NCBI GenBank assembly: GCA_963714645.1
Contig: CAVQQX010000085.1
Span: 10,463-74,462, forward strand
DNA: 64,000 bases
Direction of reading: 5' to 3'
Origin: RPQJ01 sp963714645
GTDB lineage: Bacteria; Pseudomonadota; Gammaproteobacteria; Steroidobacterales; Steroidobacteraceae
Numbering within the stretch: the stretch's first letter is position 1; each line of letters begins with the position of its first letter. Positions 34,951 to 43,744 of this stretch are shown here, one piece after another. The position numbers were made by a program, and so were the translations under genes. The notes beneath the pieces were generated by a model. The model saw only the letters and a list, made by a program, of their open reading frames with translations. It searched no databases and was not told the origin of the DNA.

Positions 34951-35870
34951 CAGCGGTGCACTCCGCCGCCGGCCTCGGCATCCTGCGCGCGCTGGTAGAA
35001 CATGATCGGGATCACGAGGAACAGCAGCAGCGCGATCGCGACGGCGCTCGCGACCGGCCAGTCGCGGTTATTGAAGAACTCCGTCCAGAGCACCTTGCCG
35101 ATCATCAGCATGCCGGGGTCGCCGAGCAGCGACGGGATCACGAACTCGCCGACCGCCGGAATGAACACCAGCAGGCAGCCGGCGACGATGCCGGGCCGCG
35201 AGAGCGGCAGCGTGATCTTGCAGAACGCCTGCCACGGCTTGCAACCGAGGTCGGAGGCCGCCTCGAGCAGCGCGACATCCATCTTCTCGAGGTTCGCGTA
35301 CAGCGGCAGGATCATGAACGGCAGGTACGAGTAGACGATGCCGACGTACACCGCGAAATCGGTCTGCAGCATCTGGATCGGCTGGTCGATCAGGCCGATC
35401 CAGATGAGGAAGTTGTTGAGCAGCCCGTTGTTCTTGAGGATGCCGATCCACGCGTAAACACGCAGCAGGAACGACGTCCAGAACGGCAGCACGATCAGCA
35501 GCATCAGGATGTTGCGGGTCGACGGGTTGCTGCGCGCGATGGCGTACGCGATCGGGTAGCCGATCAGCAGGCATATCAGCGTCGAGACTCCGGCGACGAA
35601 GATCGAGTTCAGGTACGCCCTCCAGTAAAGGTCGTCCTCGAACAGGAAGGCGAAGTTCGCGAAGTTGAGCTGGAGCTGCACCAGCTTGTCGCCGGCCCAG
35701 TGCAGCAGCGGCAGGTACGGCGGCATCGCGATCTGCGTGCTCGAGAAGCTGATCTTCAGCACGATCGCGAACGGGATCAGGAAGAACAGCACGAGCCAGA
35801 GGTACGGCACCGCGGTGACGAGGTTGCGACCCCGCATCCCCGCCCGCTTGAGCCACCGGCGGGCCTTCAC
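34950..35870 (-). CDS. potH: Putrescine ABC transporter permease
   Basis: A 306-residue permease, PotH type. The GTG at 35870 is favoured because it overlaps the potG stop by 4 bp (GTGA); an ATG at 35903 inside potG is possible but gives a polar extension. There are six hydrophobic segments, NPSTRNILMLLIVLPFWTSF and the EAA loop LLEAASDLGCKPWQAF followed by ITLPLSRPGIVAG. It pairs with PotI to form the channel. Confidence 0.93.
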   Translation of the reverse strand: MKARRWLKRAGMRGRNLVTAVPYLWLVLFFLIPFAIVLKISFSSTQIAMPPYLPLLHWAGDKLVQLQLNFANFAFLFEDDLYWRAYLNSIFVAGVSTLICLLIGYPIAYAIARSNPSTRNILMLLIVLPFWTSFLLRVYAWIGILKNNGLLNNFLIWIGLIDQPIQMLQTDFAVYVGIVYSYLPFMILPLYANLEKMDVALLEAASDLGCKPWQAFCKITLPLSRPGIVAGCLLVFIPAVGEFVIPSLLGDPGMLMIGKVLWTEFFNNRDWPVASAVAIALLLFLVIPIMFYQRAQDAEAGGGVHR

Positions 35871-37012
35871 TTGGTCACCACCACCGGGCTCTCGGGATGC
35901 CACTGCACGTACACGCGCTCGTCCCAGGTCAGCCGGTCGTCCGCGTGCCGGTGCACGTTCGGCTGGGTCACGCGCACGACCTTGCCGGAAACGAGCCGCA
36001 ACAGGTAGATGGAGACGTCGCCCATGTACGCGATGTCCTGCACGACGGCGCTCGCCCAGTTGTCCTGCTGCTCAGGCTTGTCACGGCCGATCGCGATCTT
36101 CTCGGGACGGATCGCCGCCCACACGGTCGCGCCCGGCGCCGAGCTCACGCCGTGGTCGACGTAGATGGGCGCCTCGAGGTCGTCGCACGCGATCCTGACG
36201 TACGACGGCTCGTCCTCGATCAGCTTGCCCTCGAACATGTTCACCGAGCCGATGAACTCGGCCGCGAAGCGCGAAGCCGGGTACTCGTACATCTCGCTCG
36301 GCGTACCCACCTGGATGATCTCGCCGTGGTTCATGAGCCCGATGCGCGAGGAGAGCGTCATCGCCTCTTCCTGGTCGTGGGTCACGACGATGAACGTGAC
36401 GCCGAGCGTCTCCTGGATGTTGATCAGCTCGAACTGCGTGTGCTCGCGCAGCTTCTTGTCGAGCGCAGCGAGGGGCTCGTCGAGCAGCAGCAGCTTCGGC
36501 TTCTTGACGAGCGCGCGCGCGAGTGCGACGCGCTGGCGCTGGCCGCCGGAGAGCTGGTGCGGCTTGCGCTTCGCGAACTCCCCGAGCTTGACGAGACCGA
36601 GCATGTCGGCGACGCGGCTCGCCGTCTCCGCTTTCGGCAGGCCTTCCTGCCTGAGGCCGAACGCGACGTTCTGCTCGACGGTCATGTGCGGGAACACCGC
36701 GTACGACTGGAACATCATGTTGACTGGCCGCTCGTACGGCGGGATCGCCGTCATGTCGACCCCGTCGATGAAGATGCAGCCCGACGTCGGGCGCTCGAAT
36801 CCCGCGAGCATGCGCAGCAGCGTGGTCTTGCCGCACCCGGACGCACCGAGCAGGCAGAAGATCTCCTTCTTGTAGATGTCGAGCGTGACGTCGTCGACCG
36901 CCACGAAGTCGCCGAATTTCTTGGTGACCTTCTGGATCCGGACGTATGGCTTGGCGTCCGGATCGTTCCAGGGCTCGAATTTCTGCTGGGTGGCGCGAGG
37001 TGATGTGGCCAT
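35867..37012 (-). CDS. potG: Putrescine ABC transporter ATP-binding protein
   Basis: A 381-residue ATPase. Walker A LLGASGCGKTTLLRML, Q-loop FQSYAVFPHM, signature LSGGQRQRVALARAL, Walker B LLLLDEPLAALD and H-loop VTHDQEEA are all intact. The C-terminal third is the TOBE-type regulatory domain usual for PotG/PotA. A TATAAC hexamer lies 30 bp upstream on the minus strand (37042-37047) as a possible local promoter, following a terminator-like hairpin behind potF. Confidence 0.95.
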   Translation of the reverse strand: MATSPRATQQKFEPWNDPDAKPYVRIQKVTKKFGDFVAVDDVTLDIYKKEIFCLLGASGCGKTTLLRMLAGFERPTSGCIFIDGVDMTAIPPYERPVNMMFQSYAVFPHMTVEQNVAFGLRQEGLPKAETASRVADMLGLVKLGEFAKRKPHQLSGGQRQRVALARALVKKPKLLLLDEPLAALDKKLREHTQFELINIQETLGVTFIVVTHDQEEAMTLSSRIGLMNHGEIIQVGTPSEMYEYPASRFAAEFIGSVNMFEGKLIEDEPSYVRIACDDLEAPIYVDHGVSSAPGATVWAAIRPEKIAIGRDKPEQQDNWASAVVQDIAYMGDVSIYLLRLVSGKVVRVTQPNVHRHADDRLTWDERVYVQWHPESPVVVTK

Positions 37013-37117
37013 GTTCGCTGGTTCTTCTGCCCGCCGGAATCGTTATAGCTCAGGCCACAGCGCTTTGGATAGCGGGATCGGGACGGGCAACGAGCCGGCG
37101 CCTGCCGCAAACGAAAC

Positions 37118-37145
37118 GGGGCGGCCGGATCCGTCCGGCCGCCCC
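37118..37145 (-). terminator. Rho-independent-type terminator or attenuator between potF and potG
   Basis: A perfect 12-bp stem (GGGGCGGCCGGA / TCCGGCCGCCCC) with a 4-base loop lies 35 bp behind the potF stop. On the minus strand it is followed by a T-rich stretch (GTTTCGTTTG). It would cut most transcripts after potF, giving more binding protein than transporter, as is common in ABC operons. Confidence 0.75.
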
Positions 37146-37179
37146 GCGGCTCATGTGCGTCCCGGGATCGGGTGGCGAG

Positions 37180-38346
37180 TTATTTGCCCGTGGTGAACCG
37201 CGTCCAGGTGCGGTTCAGCAGGCGCGTGAACTCGGCCGTCTCGGCGAGGTCGGGGAACAGCTTGGCCTTGACCTCGGCCGACGGGTACACGCCAGGGTCG
37301 GTGCGGACCGACTCGTCGATCAGCTCGAACGACTTGGCGTTGCCGTTCGCATAGTTGATGAAGTTCGAGTTCGCCGCGGCGACGTCGGGGCGCATCATGA
37401 AGTTGATGAACGTGTGCGCGTTGTCCGGGTGCGGCGCATCGGCCGGCACGGCGTACATGTCGAACCAGATGATCGTGCCTTCCTTCGGGATCGTGTACCT
37501 GATCACGTTGCCCTGCCCGGCCTCCGCGGCGCGGTCGCGGGCCTGCAGCATGTCGCCGCTCCAGCCGACCGCGACGCAGATCTCGCCGTTCGCGAGCGCG
37601 TCGATGTACTGGGAGCTGTGGATCATGCGGATGCTCGGCCGGATCTTCATCAGCAGGTCTTCGGCGAGCTTCAGGTCGGCCTCCGACTGGCTGTTCGGAT
37701 CCTTGCCGAGGTAGGCGAGCGCGATGCCGACCATCTCGCTCGGCGCGTCGAGCACGGAGATGCCGCAGTCCTTGAACTTGGCTGCCCACTTCGGATCGAG
37801 CACCAGGCTCCAGCTGTCGACCGGGGCATTGGGGTCGATCTTCTTGACCTTGCCCTCGTTGTAGCCGATGCCGTCGGTGCCCCACATGTGGTTGACCGCG
37901 TGCTCGTTGCCCGGGTCGTGCAGGGCCACCCGCTGCAGCACCTCGCCATCGAGGTTGTCCCAGTTGCTGAGCTTGGTGCGGTCGAGCTTGCGGAACACCC
38001 CGGCCTTGATCTGCCGCTCGAGGAACGACGCCGAGGGGACGACGACGTCGTAGCCGGTGTTGCCTGCGAGGAGCTTGGTCTCGAGCACCTCGTTCGAGTC
38101 GAACACGTCGTAGTTCACTTTGATGCCGGTTTCGGCGGTGAACTGCTCGAGCATCTTCGGGTCGATGTAGTCCGACCAGTTGTAGACGTTGACGACCTTT
38201 TCCTCGCTCGAGGCCGGCGCGGCGGCGGAAGGCGCCTGAGCGCCGGCATCGGCGGCCGGCGGAGCCTCTTCCTTCTTGCCGCAGCCGACGAGCGCAGTCG
38301 CGGCCAGCAGGCCGAACAGTCCTGCGCGAATGCTGCTGGTGGTCAT
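37180..38346 (-). CDS. potF: Putrescine-binding periplasmic lipoprotein
   Basis: A 388-residue solute-binding protein. The ATG at 38346 follows AAGGGGAT. Lipobox ALVGC (about Cys22) is followed by an Ala/Pro-rich linker and then the mature domain, with VNVYNWSDYIDPKMLEQF, DVVVPSASFLERQ, MWGTDGIGYN, the SEMVGIALAYLGKDPNS stretch and VAVGWSGDMLQA. These match PotF/SpuD-type binding proteins for putrescine or spermidine. It lies between spuC and potG in the same direction and is probably made in excess because of the hairpin behind it. Confidence 0.94.
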   Translation of the reverse strand: MTTSSIRAGLFGLLAATALVGCGKKEEAPPAADAGAQAPSAAAPASSEEKVVNVYNWSDYIDPKMLEQFTAETGIKVNYDVFDSNEVLETKLLAGNTGYDVVVPSASFLERQIKAGVFRKLDRTKLSNWDNLDGEVLQRVALHDPGNEHAVNHMWGTDGIGYNEGKVKKIDPNAPVDSWSLVLDPKWAAKFKDCGISVLDAPSEMVGIALAYLGKDPNSQSEADLKLAEDLLMKIRPSIRMIHSSQYIDALANGEICVAVGWSGDMLQARDRAAEAGQGNVIRYTIPKEGTIIWFDMYAVPADAPHPDNAHTFINFMMRPDVAAANSNFINYANGNAKSFELIDESVRTDPGVYPSAEVKAKLFPDLAETAEFTRLLNRTWTRFTTGK

Positions 38347-38388
38347 CGTGGAATCCCCTTCGTTGGTGGTTTGAAGTGCGAAACGGGA

Positions 38389-38394
38389 TGTATA
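38389..38394 (-). promoter_or_regulatory. Candidate -10 of potF
   Basis: TATACA preceded by GC lies 43 bases before the potF ATG. TAGCCA, 17 bases upstream of it, is a 4-of-6 match to -35. Likely start of a potF transcript separate from spuC. Confidence 0.4.
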
Positions 38395-38502
38395 GCGAAG
38401 ATCAACTGCGGTGGCTAGGGGGACGCGACCGCCGCATCGGCGGGGTGCACGGGGAGTGTCCGGCCGCCCCATGACCGCGCACGGGCGGCTGGACGGGCCG
38501 GT

Positions 38503-39879
38503 TCAGCAGCGACCCTCGGCACGGCAGCGCTCGAGGGTCAGGTCGAGGCAGACCCAGGCCTTCTCGACCAGCTCGTCGATCTGTTCCCGCGCGATCACGA
38601 GCGGCGGGGCGATGATCATCGTGTCGCGGACGGCCCGCATGATCAGCCCGTTCTCGAAGCAGAAATCGCGGCAGATCGTGCCCACCTCGCCGCGCTTGTC
38701 GAAGAAGGTGCGCGCAGCCTTGTCGCGGACCAGTTCGAGCGCGCCGATCAGCCCCACGGAACGCGCCTCGCCGACCAGCGGGTGGCCTGCGATCTCGCGC
38801 CATTTCTGCGCCAGGTAGGGACCGGTCTCATCGCGCGTCCGGCCGACGAGGTTCTCCTGCTGGATGAGCTGCAGGTTCACGCTCGCGACTGCACACGCTG
38901 CCGGGTGCCCGGAATAGGTGAAGCCGTGGGCGAATTCCCCGCCCTGCTCGATCATGACCTCCGCCACCCGGTCGCCGACCATGACCCCGCCGATCGGCAG
39001 GTACCCCGAGGACAGACCCTTGGCGATGGTCATCAGGTCTGGCCGGATCCCGAAGTGCTCCGACCCGAACCACCGGCCGGTGCGTCCGAAGCCGCAGATC
39101 ACCTCGTCTGCCACGAGCAAAATGCCGAAGCGGTCGCAGATGCGCTGGATCTCGGGCCAGTAGGTGTCGGGCGGAATGATCACTCCGCCCGCGCCCTGGA
39201 TCGGCTCGCCGATGAAGGCTGCCACGCGGTGTGGCCCGAGCTCGAGGATCTTGCGTTCGAGGGCGCGTGCCACCTCGAGCCCGAACTCGGCGGGCGACCG
39301 GTCGCCGCCGTCGGCATACCAGTAGGGTTGCGGGATGTGAACGATGTCGGGGATCGGCAGCCCGCCCTGCTCGTGCATGAACGACATGCCGCCCAGGCTC
39401 GCGCCCGCCATGGTGCTGCCGTGGTACGCATTGACCCGGCTCACGATCACCTTGCGCTCCGGCTGCCCGAGCAGGTCCCAGTAGCGGCGCACGAGGCGCA
39501 CGACGGTGTCGTTGCCCTCCGAGCCGGAGCCCGTGAAGAACACGTGGTTGAACTGCGGCGGCGTCAGCTCGACGAGCTGTCGCGCGAGCTCGATCGCGGG
39601 CGGGTGGGCGGTCTGGAAGAAGCTGTTGTAGTACGGCAGCTCCATCATCTGCCGGTAGGCCGCTTCCGCGAGTTCCTTGCGCCCGTAGCCGACGTTGACG
39701 CACCAGAGGCCGGCCATGCCGTCCAGGAACCGGTTGCCGTCGGAATCGAACAGGTAGACGCCCTCGGCGCGAACGATGACCCGCGAGCCCCGCGCGTGCA
39801 GGGCCTTGGAATCCGTGAACGGGTGGAGGTAGTGCCGGCGGTCCAGCGCCTGGTAGTCGGCCGTGGTGCGGGTGGGCAT
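38503..39879 (-). CDS. spuC: Putrescine-pyruvate aminotransferase
   Basis: A 458-residue class III aminotransferase. Landmarks: MAGLWCVNVGYGRKELAEAA, HVFFTGSGSEGNDTVVRLV, NAYHGSTMAGASLGG, VADEVICGFGRTGRWFG and the PLP lysine in TIAKGLSSGYLPIGG (Lys287). This is the SpuC pattern of Pseudomonas, where the enzyme converts putrescine to 4-aminobutanal with pyruvate as acceptor. Its place next to potFGHI and puuA-puuD supports that role. The 140 bp upstream carry a heptad repeat array. Confidence 0.93.
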   Translation of the reverse strand: MPTRTTADYQALDRRHYLHPFTDSKALHARGSRVIVRAEGVYLFDSDGNRFLDGMAGLWCVNVGYGRKELAEAAYRQMMELPYYNSFFQTAHPPAIELARQLVELTPPQFNHVFFTGSGSEGNDTVVRLVRRYWDLLGQPERKVIVSRVNAYHGSTMAGASLGGMSFMHEQGGLPIPDIVHIPQPYWYADGGDRSPAEFGLEVARALERKILELGPHRVAAFIGEPIQGAGGVIIPPDTYWPEIQRICDRFGILLVADEVICGFGRTGRWFGSEHFGIRPDLMTIAKGLSSGYLPIGGVMVGDRVAEVMIEQGGEFAHGFTYSGHPAACAVASVNLQLIQQENLVGRTRDETGPYLAQKWREIAGHPLVGEARSVGLIGALELVRDKAARTFFDKRGEVGTICRDFCFENGLIMRAVRDTMIIAPPLVIAREQIDELVEKAWVCLDLTLERCRAEGRC

Positions 39880-39901
39880 CGGTCAGGTCCGGTGTTGCTT
39901 C

Positions 39902-40017
39902 GGTGACCAGTGAGTGGTGAACGGTGAATAGTGATCAGTAAGAGGTGAACCCAGTCTCGCGGCGAGTGTTCGCCTCCGACCATTCACCGGTCACTGAGTC
40001 ACCGACCACCAGTCACC
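39902..40017. repeat. Inverted pair of heptanucleotide tandem arrays
   Basis: From 39902 to 39950 seven-base units of the form GGTGANN recur seven times (ggtgacc, agtgagt, ggtgaac, ggtgaat, agtgatc, agtaaga, ggtgaac). From 39982 to 40017 the complementary form NNTCACC recurs about five times with one eight-base unit. The spacer contains a small hairpin, GGCGAGTGTTCGCC (39961-39974). The whole lies between spuC and puuA and fills the entire gap. Confidence 0.85.
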
Positions 40018-40019
40018 TC

Positions 40020-41357
40020 CTACACATTGAGCAGCAGGTGCTCGCGCTCCCACGAGCTGATCACCTGCAGGAACGTGTCGTGCTCGCTCTCCTTGACGGC
40101 GGTGTACGCGAGCACGAAGCGGTCGCCGAGCATGTCGATCAGCGGACGGCAGTCGCGCAGCATCCGCACCGACTCCTCGAGGCTGCGCGGCAACCCGAAC
40201 GGCAGGTCGTAGGCACTGCCCGGGACGGGCTCGGACGGCTTGAGGCCCTCCATCATGCCGAGGTAGCCACAGGCGAGCGATGCGGCGATCGCGAGGTACG
40301 GGTTCGCATCCGCGCCCGCGAGGCGATTCTCGACGCGCCGGTTCTCCGGGTTCGAGAGCGGCACGCGCAGCCCCGCGGTGCGGTTGTCGTAACCCCACTG
40401 CGTGTTGATGGGGGCGAGGTGCCGCAGGATGATCCGCCGGAACGCGTTCACGTTCGGCGCGAACAGGCACATCGCCGCCGGCAGGTACTTCTGCAGCCCG
40501 GCGATGTGCGAGAAGAAGAGCTGGCTCGGGTTGCCCTCATGGTCGCAGAAGACGTTCTTGCCCGTCTTCGCGTCGACGATGCTCTGGTGGATGTGCATGG
40601 CGGAACCGGGCTCGCGCGCCATCGGCTTCGACATGAACGTCGCATACATCTTGTGGCGGAACGCGGCCTCGCGCGCCGTGCGCTTGAACATGAACACCTG
40701 GTCCGCGAGCGACATCGCGTCGCCGTGGATCAGGTTGATCTCCATCTGCGCCGCGCCGTCCTCGTGGATCAGCGTGTCGATCTCGATCTCCTGCGCCTCG
40801 CAGAACGCATAGATGTCGTCGAACAGCGGGTCGAATTCGTTGACCGCGGCGATGCTGTACGACTGCCGGCCGATCTCGGGGCGGCCGGAGCGGCCGACCG
40901 GCGGCTTGAGCGGGTAGTCGGCGTCGATGTTCGGCTCGACGAGGTAGAACTCGAGCTCCGGCGCGACGATGGGCTTCCAGCCCTTCTGCGCGTAGAGGTC
41001 GAGAATGTGGCGCAGCACGTAGCGCGGCGCCATGGTCACCGGGCGGCCGTCAGAGTAGAAGGCGTCGTGAATGACCTGCGCGGTCGGCTCCGCCGCCCAG
41101 GGCACGACGCGCGTCGTGGCCGGATCGGCCTTCAGCACGATGTCGATCTCGGCGGGACTGATCGCGCGGTCGTCGTCGGGGTACTCGCCCGTGACGGTCT
41201 GCAGGAAGATGCTCTCGGGCATGCGCATGCCCTCGTCCTCCGCGAATTTCATCGCCGGCATGACCTTCCCGCGCGCGATGCCCGCCATGTCGGGCACGAC
41301 GGCCTCCACTTCGGAGATGCCGTGTTCCTTGAAGAATTGCTGGATCGGGGTGCTCAT
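40020..41357 (-). CDS. puuA: Gamma-glutamylputrescine synthetase (glutamine synthetase family)
   Basis: A 445-residue GS-fold ligase from the ATG at 41357, with a 4-bp ATGA overlap with puuD. Visible GS landmarks: VAPELEFYLVEPN, EDGAAQMEINLIHGD, REPGSAMHIHQSI, HLAPINTQWGYDNRTAGLRVP and ENRLAGADANPYLAIAASL. The HIHQS and NRTAGLRVP forms separate this PuuA/GlnA-like group from true glutamine synthetase. It ligates glutamate to putrescine, the first step of the gamma-glutamyl pathway. A second family member lies at 42357. Confidence 0.92.
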   Translation of the reverse strand: MSTPIQQFFKEHGISEVEAVVPDMAGIARGKVMPAMKFAEDEGMRMPESIFLQTVTGEYPDDDRAISPAEIDIVLKADPATTRVVPWAAEPTAQVIHDAFYSDGRPVTMAPRYVLRHILDLYAQKGWKPIVAPELEFYLVEPNIDADYPLKPPVGRSGRPEIGRQSYSIAAVNEFDPLFDDIYAFCEAQEIEIDTLIHEDGAAQMEINLIHGDAMSLADQVFMFKRTAREAAFRHKMYATFMSKPMAREPGSAMHIHQSIVDAKTGKNVFCDHEGNPSQLFFSHIAGLQKYLPAAMCLFAPNVNAFRRIILRHLAPINTQWGYDNRTAGLRVPLSNPENRRVENRLAGADANPYLAIAASLACGYLGMMEGLKPSEPVPGSAYDLPFGLPRSLEESVRMLRDCRPLIDMLGDRFVLAYTAVKESEHDTFLQVISSWEREHLLLNV

Positions 41358-42118
41358 GACTGGGATTTCCGTGCGTCGACTCGGGCGCGCGCTGCAGCGC
41401 CGAATCCGGCAAACAGCGCGCGCGAAAATGGGTTCTTCATGACCTGCCACTCGGGGTGCCACTGCACGGCGAGTGCGAAACCCGGGGCGGACCCGACCCG
41501 GAACGCCTCCACGAGGCCGTCGGGCGCGCGGGCCTCGACCTGCAGGTCGCGACCGAGCGTCTGGATGCCCTGCGAGTGCAGCGAGTTGACCGTGACGCGG
41601 TCGGTACCGGCCCACCCGTGCAGCAGGCCGCCACGCTCGAGCACGACCTCGTGCGCCGGTCCGTACTGCACTTCGAGCGGCTGTTCCTTGTCCTCGCGGT
41701 GGTCGCTCAAGCCCGGCACGTCCTGGACCTTCTGCCAGAGCGTGCCGCCGAACGCGACGTTCATCTCCTGGAACCCGCGGCAGACGGCGAACACGGGCAG
41801 GCCGGCCCCGATCGCGTGTGGTATCAGAGCGAGCGTAGTCGCGTCGCGATGCGGGTCGTGCAGCGTGTCCGGGTCGCTCGCCGGTCCGGCGTAACGGTGC
41901 GGTTCGACGTTCGAGGGGCTGCCCGTCAGCAGGATGCCGTCCAGCGCGCGCAGCAGCTCGTCGAGGTCGCGCTCGCCCAGCGCCGGAATCAGCAGCGGGA
42001 TCGCCTCGGCCGCGTCGGCCACCGCAGCGATGTATTTCTCGCCCACGCAGTGGAACGGGTGCGGTCCGAGGATCCGGCGATCCGCGGGTATGCCGATGAG
42101 GGGTTTGCGGCGCGACAC
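41354..42118 (-). CDS. puuD: Gamma-glutamyl-GABA hydrolase (class I amidotransferase fold)
   Basis: A 254-residue protein if the GTG at 42118 is used, the exact length of E. coli PuuD. That GTG has an AGGAT ribosome site 7 bases upstream, while the ATG at 42154 has none. The nucleophile is Cys113 in FAVCRGFQEMN, and the partner His-Glu is in VQWHPEW. VNSLHSQGIQTL and ARAPDGLVEAF are family-typical. It releases GABA and glutamate from gamma-glutamyl-GABA, the last step of the gamma-glutamyl route. Confidence 0.93.
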   Translation of the reverse strand: MSRRKPLIGIPADRRILGPHPFHCVGEKYIAAVADAAEAIPLLIPALGERDLDELLRALDGILLTGSPSNVEPHRYAGPASDPDTLHDPHRDATTLALIPHAIGAGLPVFAVCRGFQEMNVAFGGTLWQKVQDVPGLSDHREDKEQPLEVQYGPAHEVVLERGGLLHGWAGTDRVTVNSLHSQGIQTLGRDLQVEARAPDGLVEAFRVGSAPGFALAVQWHPEWQVMKNPFSRALFAGFGAAARARVDARKSQS

Positions 42119-42274
42119 GTTTAAAATCCTAGACGGCTTCTGCTCGGCCGCCATCGGGGGGTGACGGGGATTAAACCACAGCCACCCCCGCGCAGTCGCC
42201 AAGTACTGCAAAAAATCAGGCAAAAATAGGCCCATACAGGGACTTGACTCCGTGGACGTCCGCGGCGGCCCGGC

Positions 42275-42331
42275 TTGCCGCCCGCGCCTGCCAGCGGCTA
42301 TCCTGCCGACTCCCCGACGGCCGAGCCGTCG
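42275..42331 (+). promoter_or_regulatory. Promoter and 5' hairpin of the second puuA-like gene
   Basis: TTGCCG (42275-42280) and TATCCT (42299-42304) are spaced by 18 bases. A perfect hairpin follows, CGACGGC-CGA-GCCGTCG (42315-42331), which would sit at the 5' end of the mRNA. The sequences TAAAATCCTAGAC (42122-42134) and CTAAATCCTAAAC (42332-42344) form a near-direct repeat bracketing the intergenic region, one near each divergent gene. Confidence 0.5.
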
Positions 42332-42356
42332 CTAAATCCTAAACAATGGGGTGATC

Positions 42357-43727
42357 ATGCCGCAGTTCGCGGAGTTCGAGCAGGCGGCCGCCTGGCTCGC
42401 GCGGCGGCCGCAGGTCCGGTTCGTCGACCTGCTGCTCGCCGACCAGATGGGCATCCCCCGGGGGAAGCGCGTCACCGTCGAGGAACTCTCCGCAATCCAC
42501 GCGGACGGCCTGCTGCTGCCCGCCTCGATGTTCGCTCTCGACGTGCTCGGCGGTACCATCGAGGCGACGGGACTGGGCTTCGACGAAGGCGACGCCGATC
42601 GCGTCTGCCTGCCGCTCCCCGGGACGCTCGTATCGGTGCCGTGGCTCGGGTCACACGTGGCACAGATGCAGGTCGCGATGTACGAGCACGACCGGACGCC
42701 GTTCCACGGCGATCCTCGGCACGCGCTCGAGCGCGTCGTCGCGCGGTTCGCCGGGCTCGGCCTCACGCCGGTGATGGCCGTCGAGCTCGAGTTCTACCTC
42801 GTCGATCGCGAGCGCACGCCGCAGGGTCACGCACAGCCGCCGCGCCAGCCGCTCACGGGGCGTCGCGAGCACAAGACACAGATCAACTCGATGCAGGAAA
42901 TGAACGAGTACTCGGCCGTGCTGAGTGCGATCGATGCCGCGGCGAGGGAGCAGGAGCTGCCGACGGGCACCGTGCTCGCCGAATACGGCCCCGGCCAGTT
43001 CGAGGTCAACCTGCACCACGTCGACGACGCGCTGCTCGCCTGCGACCACGCCATCCGCCTGAAGCGCCTGGTCAAGGGCGTCGCCCTGCAGCACGGCATG
43101 GAAGCGACGTTCATGCCGAAGCCCTACCGCGACCAGGCGGGCAGCGGCGCCCACCTGCACGTCAGCGTCGTCGACGCGCAGGGACAGAACGTCTTCGCCG
43201 CCGAGGACCCGGCCGGCAGCGCCCAGCTGCGCCACGCGATCGGCGGGCTCGCGGCGACCGTGAACGACGCGATGGCGATCTGCGCACCGACGGCCAACTC
43301 GTACCGGCGCTTCCGGCCCGAAGCCTACGTGCCGCTGAACCCGAGCTGGTCCGTCAACAATCGCGGCGTGGCGTTCCGCGTCCCGCACGGGCCACCGGCG
43401 AGCCGCCGCGTCGAGCACCGCATCGCGGGCGCCGACGCGAACCCCTACCTGCTCGCGGCGATCGTGCTGGCCGGCATGCACCTCGGGCTCACGTGCAAGC
43501 TCGATCCCGGCCCCGTGCTCGCCGGCAACGCCTATCGCGACGCCACGGCCACGATCCCGCTGTCGTGGCCGGAGGCGCTGGCCGTCTTCGACCGCAGCGA
43601 GTTCGCGCGCGAATACCTGGGTGAACGCTTCGCACGGCTCTACGCGCAGACCCGGCGCGGCGAGATGATGGACTTCAATTCGTACGTGCCGGCGCTCGAT
43701 TACGACTGGTACCTGACGACGAGCTGA
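42357..43727 (+). CDS. Second gamma-glutamylpolyamine synthetase-like protein (GS family)
   Basis: A 456-residue GS-fold ligase, divergent from puuD-puuA. The ATG at 42357 is preferred over the GTG at 42351. Landmarks: ADQMGIPRGKRVTVEEL, MAVELEFYLVDRE, EYGPGQFEVNLHHVDDA, GSGAHLHVSVVDAQ, NSYRRFRPEAYVPLNPSWSVNNRG and EHRIAGADANPYLLAAIVL. It differs clearly from the 40020 protein (HLHVS, VNNRGVAFRVP), so the two probably act on different amines, for example putrescine versus spermidine or diaminopropane (inference from Pseudomonas, which has several PauA paralogues). Followed by puuB after 17 bp. Confidence 0.9.
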   Translation: MPQFAEFEQAAAWLARRPQVRFVDLLLADQMGIPRGKRVTVEELSAIHADGLLLPASMFALDVLGGTIEATGLGFDEGDADRVCLPLPGTLVSVPWLGSHVAQMQVAMYEHDRTPFHGDPRHALERVVARFAGLGLTPVMAVELEFYLVDRERTPQGHAQPPRQPLTGRREHKTQINSMQEMNEYSAVLSAIDAAAREQELPTGTVLAEYGPGQFEVNLHHVDDALLACDHAIRLKRLVKGVALQHGMEATFMPKPYRDQAGSGAHLHVSVVDAQGQNVFAAEDPAGSAQLRHAIGGLAATVNDAMAICAPTANSYRRFRPEAYVPLNPSWSVNNRGVAFRVPHGPPASRRVEHRIAGADANPYLLAAIVLAGMHLGLTCKLDPGPVLAGNAYRDATATIPLSWPEALAVFDRSEFAREYLGERFARLYAQTRRGEMMDFNSYVPALDYDWYLTTS

Positions 43728-43744
43728 GCAACACCCGCCCGCGC

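Noticed and set aside
38430..38450. Hairpin CCGCCG-CAT-CGGCGG behind spuC as a terminator
   Set aside because: Short stem without a U-run; random GC-rich palindromes of this size are common here.
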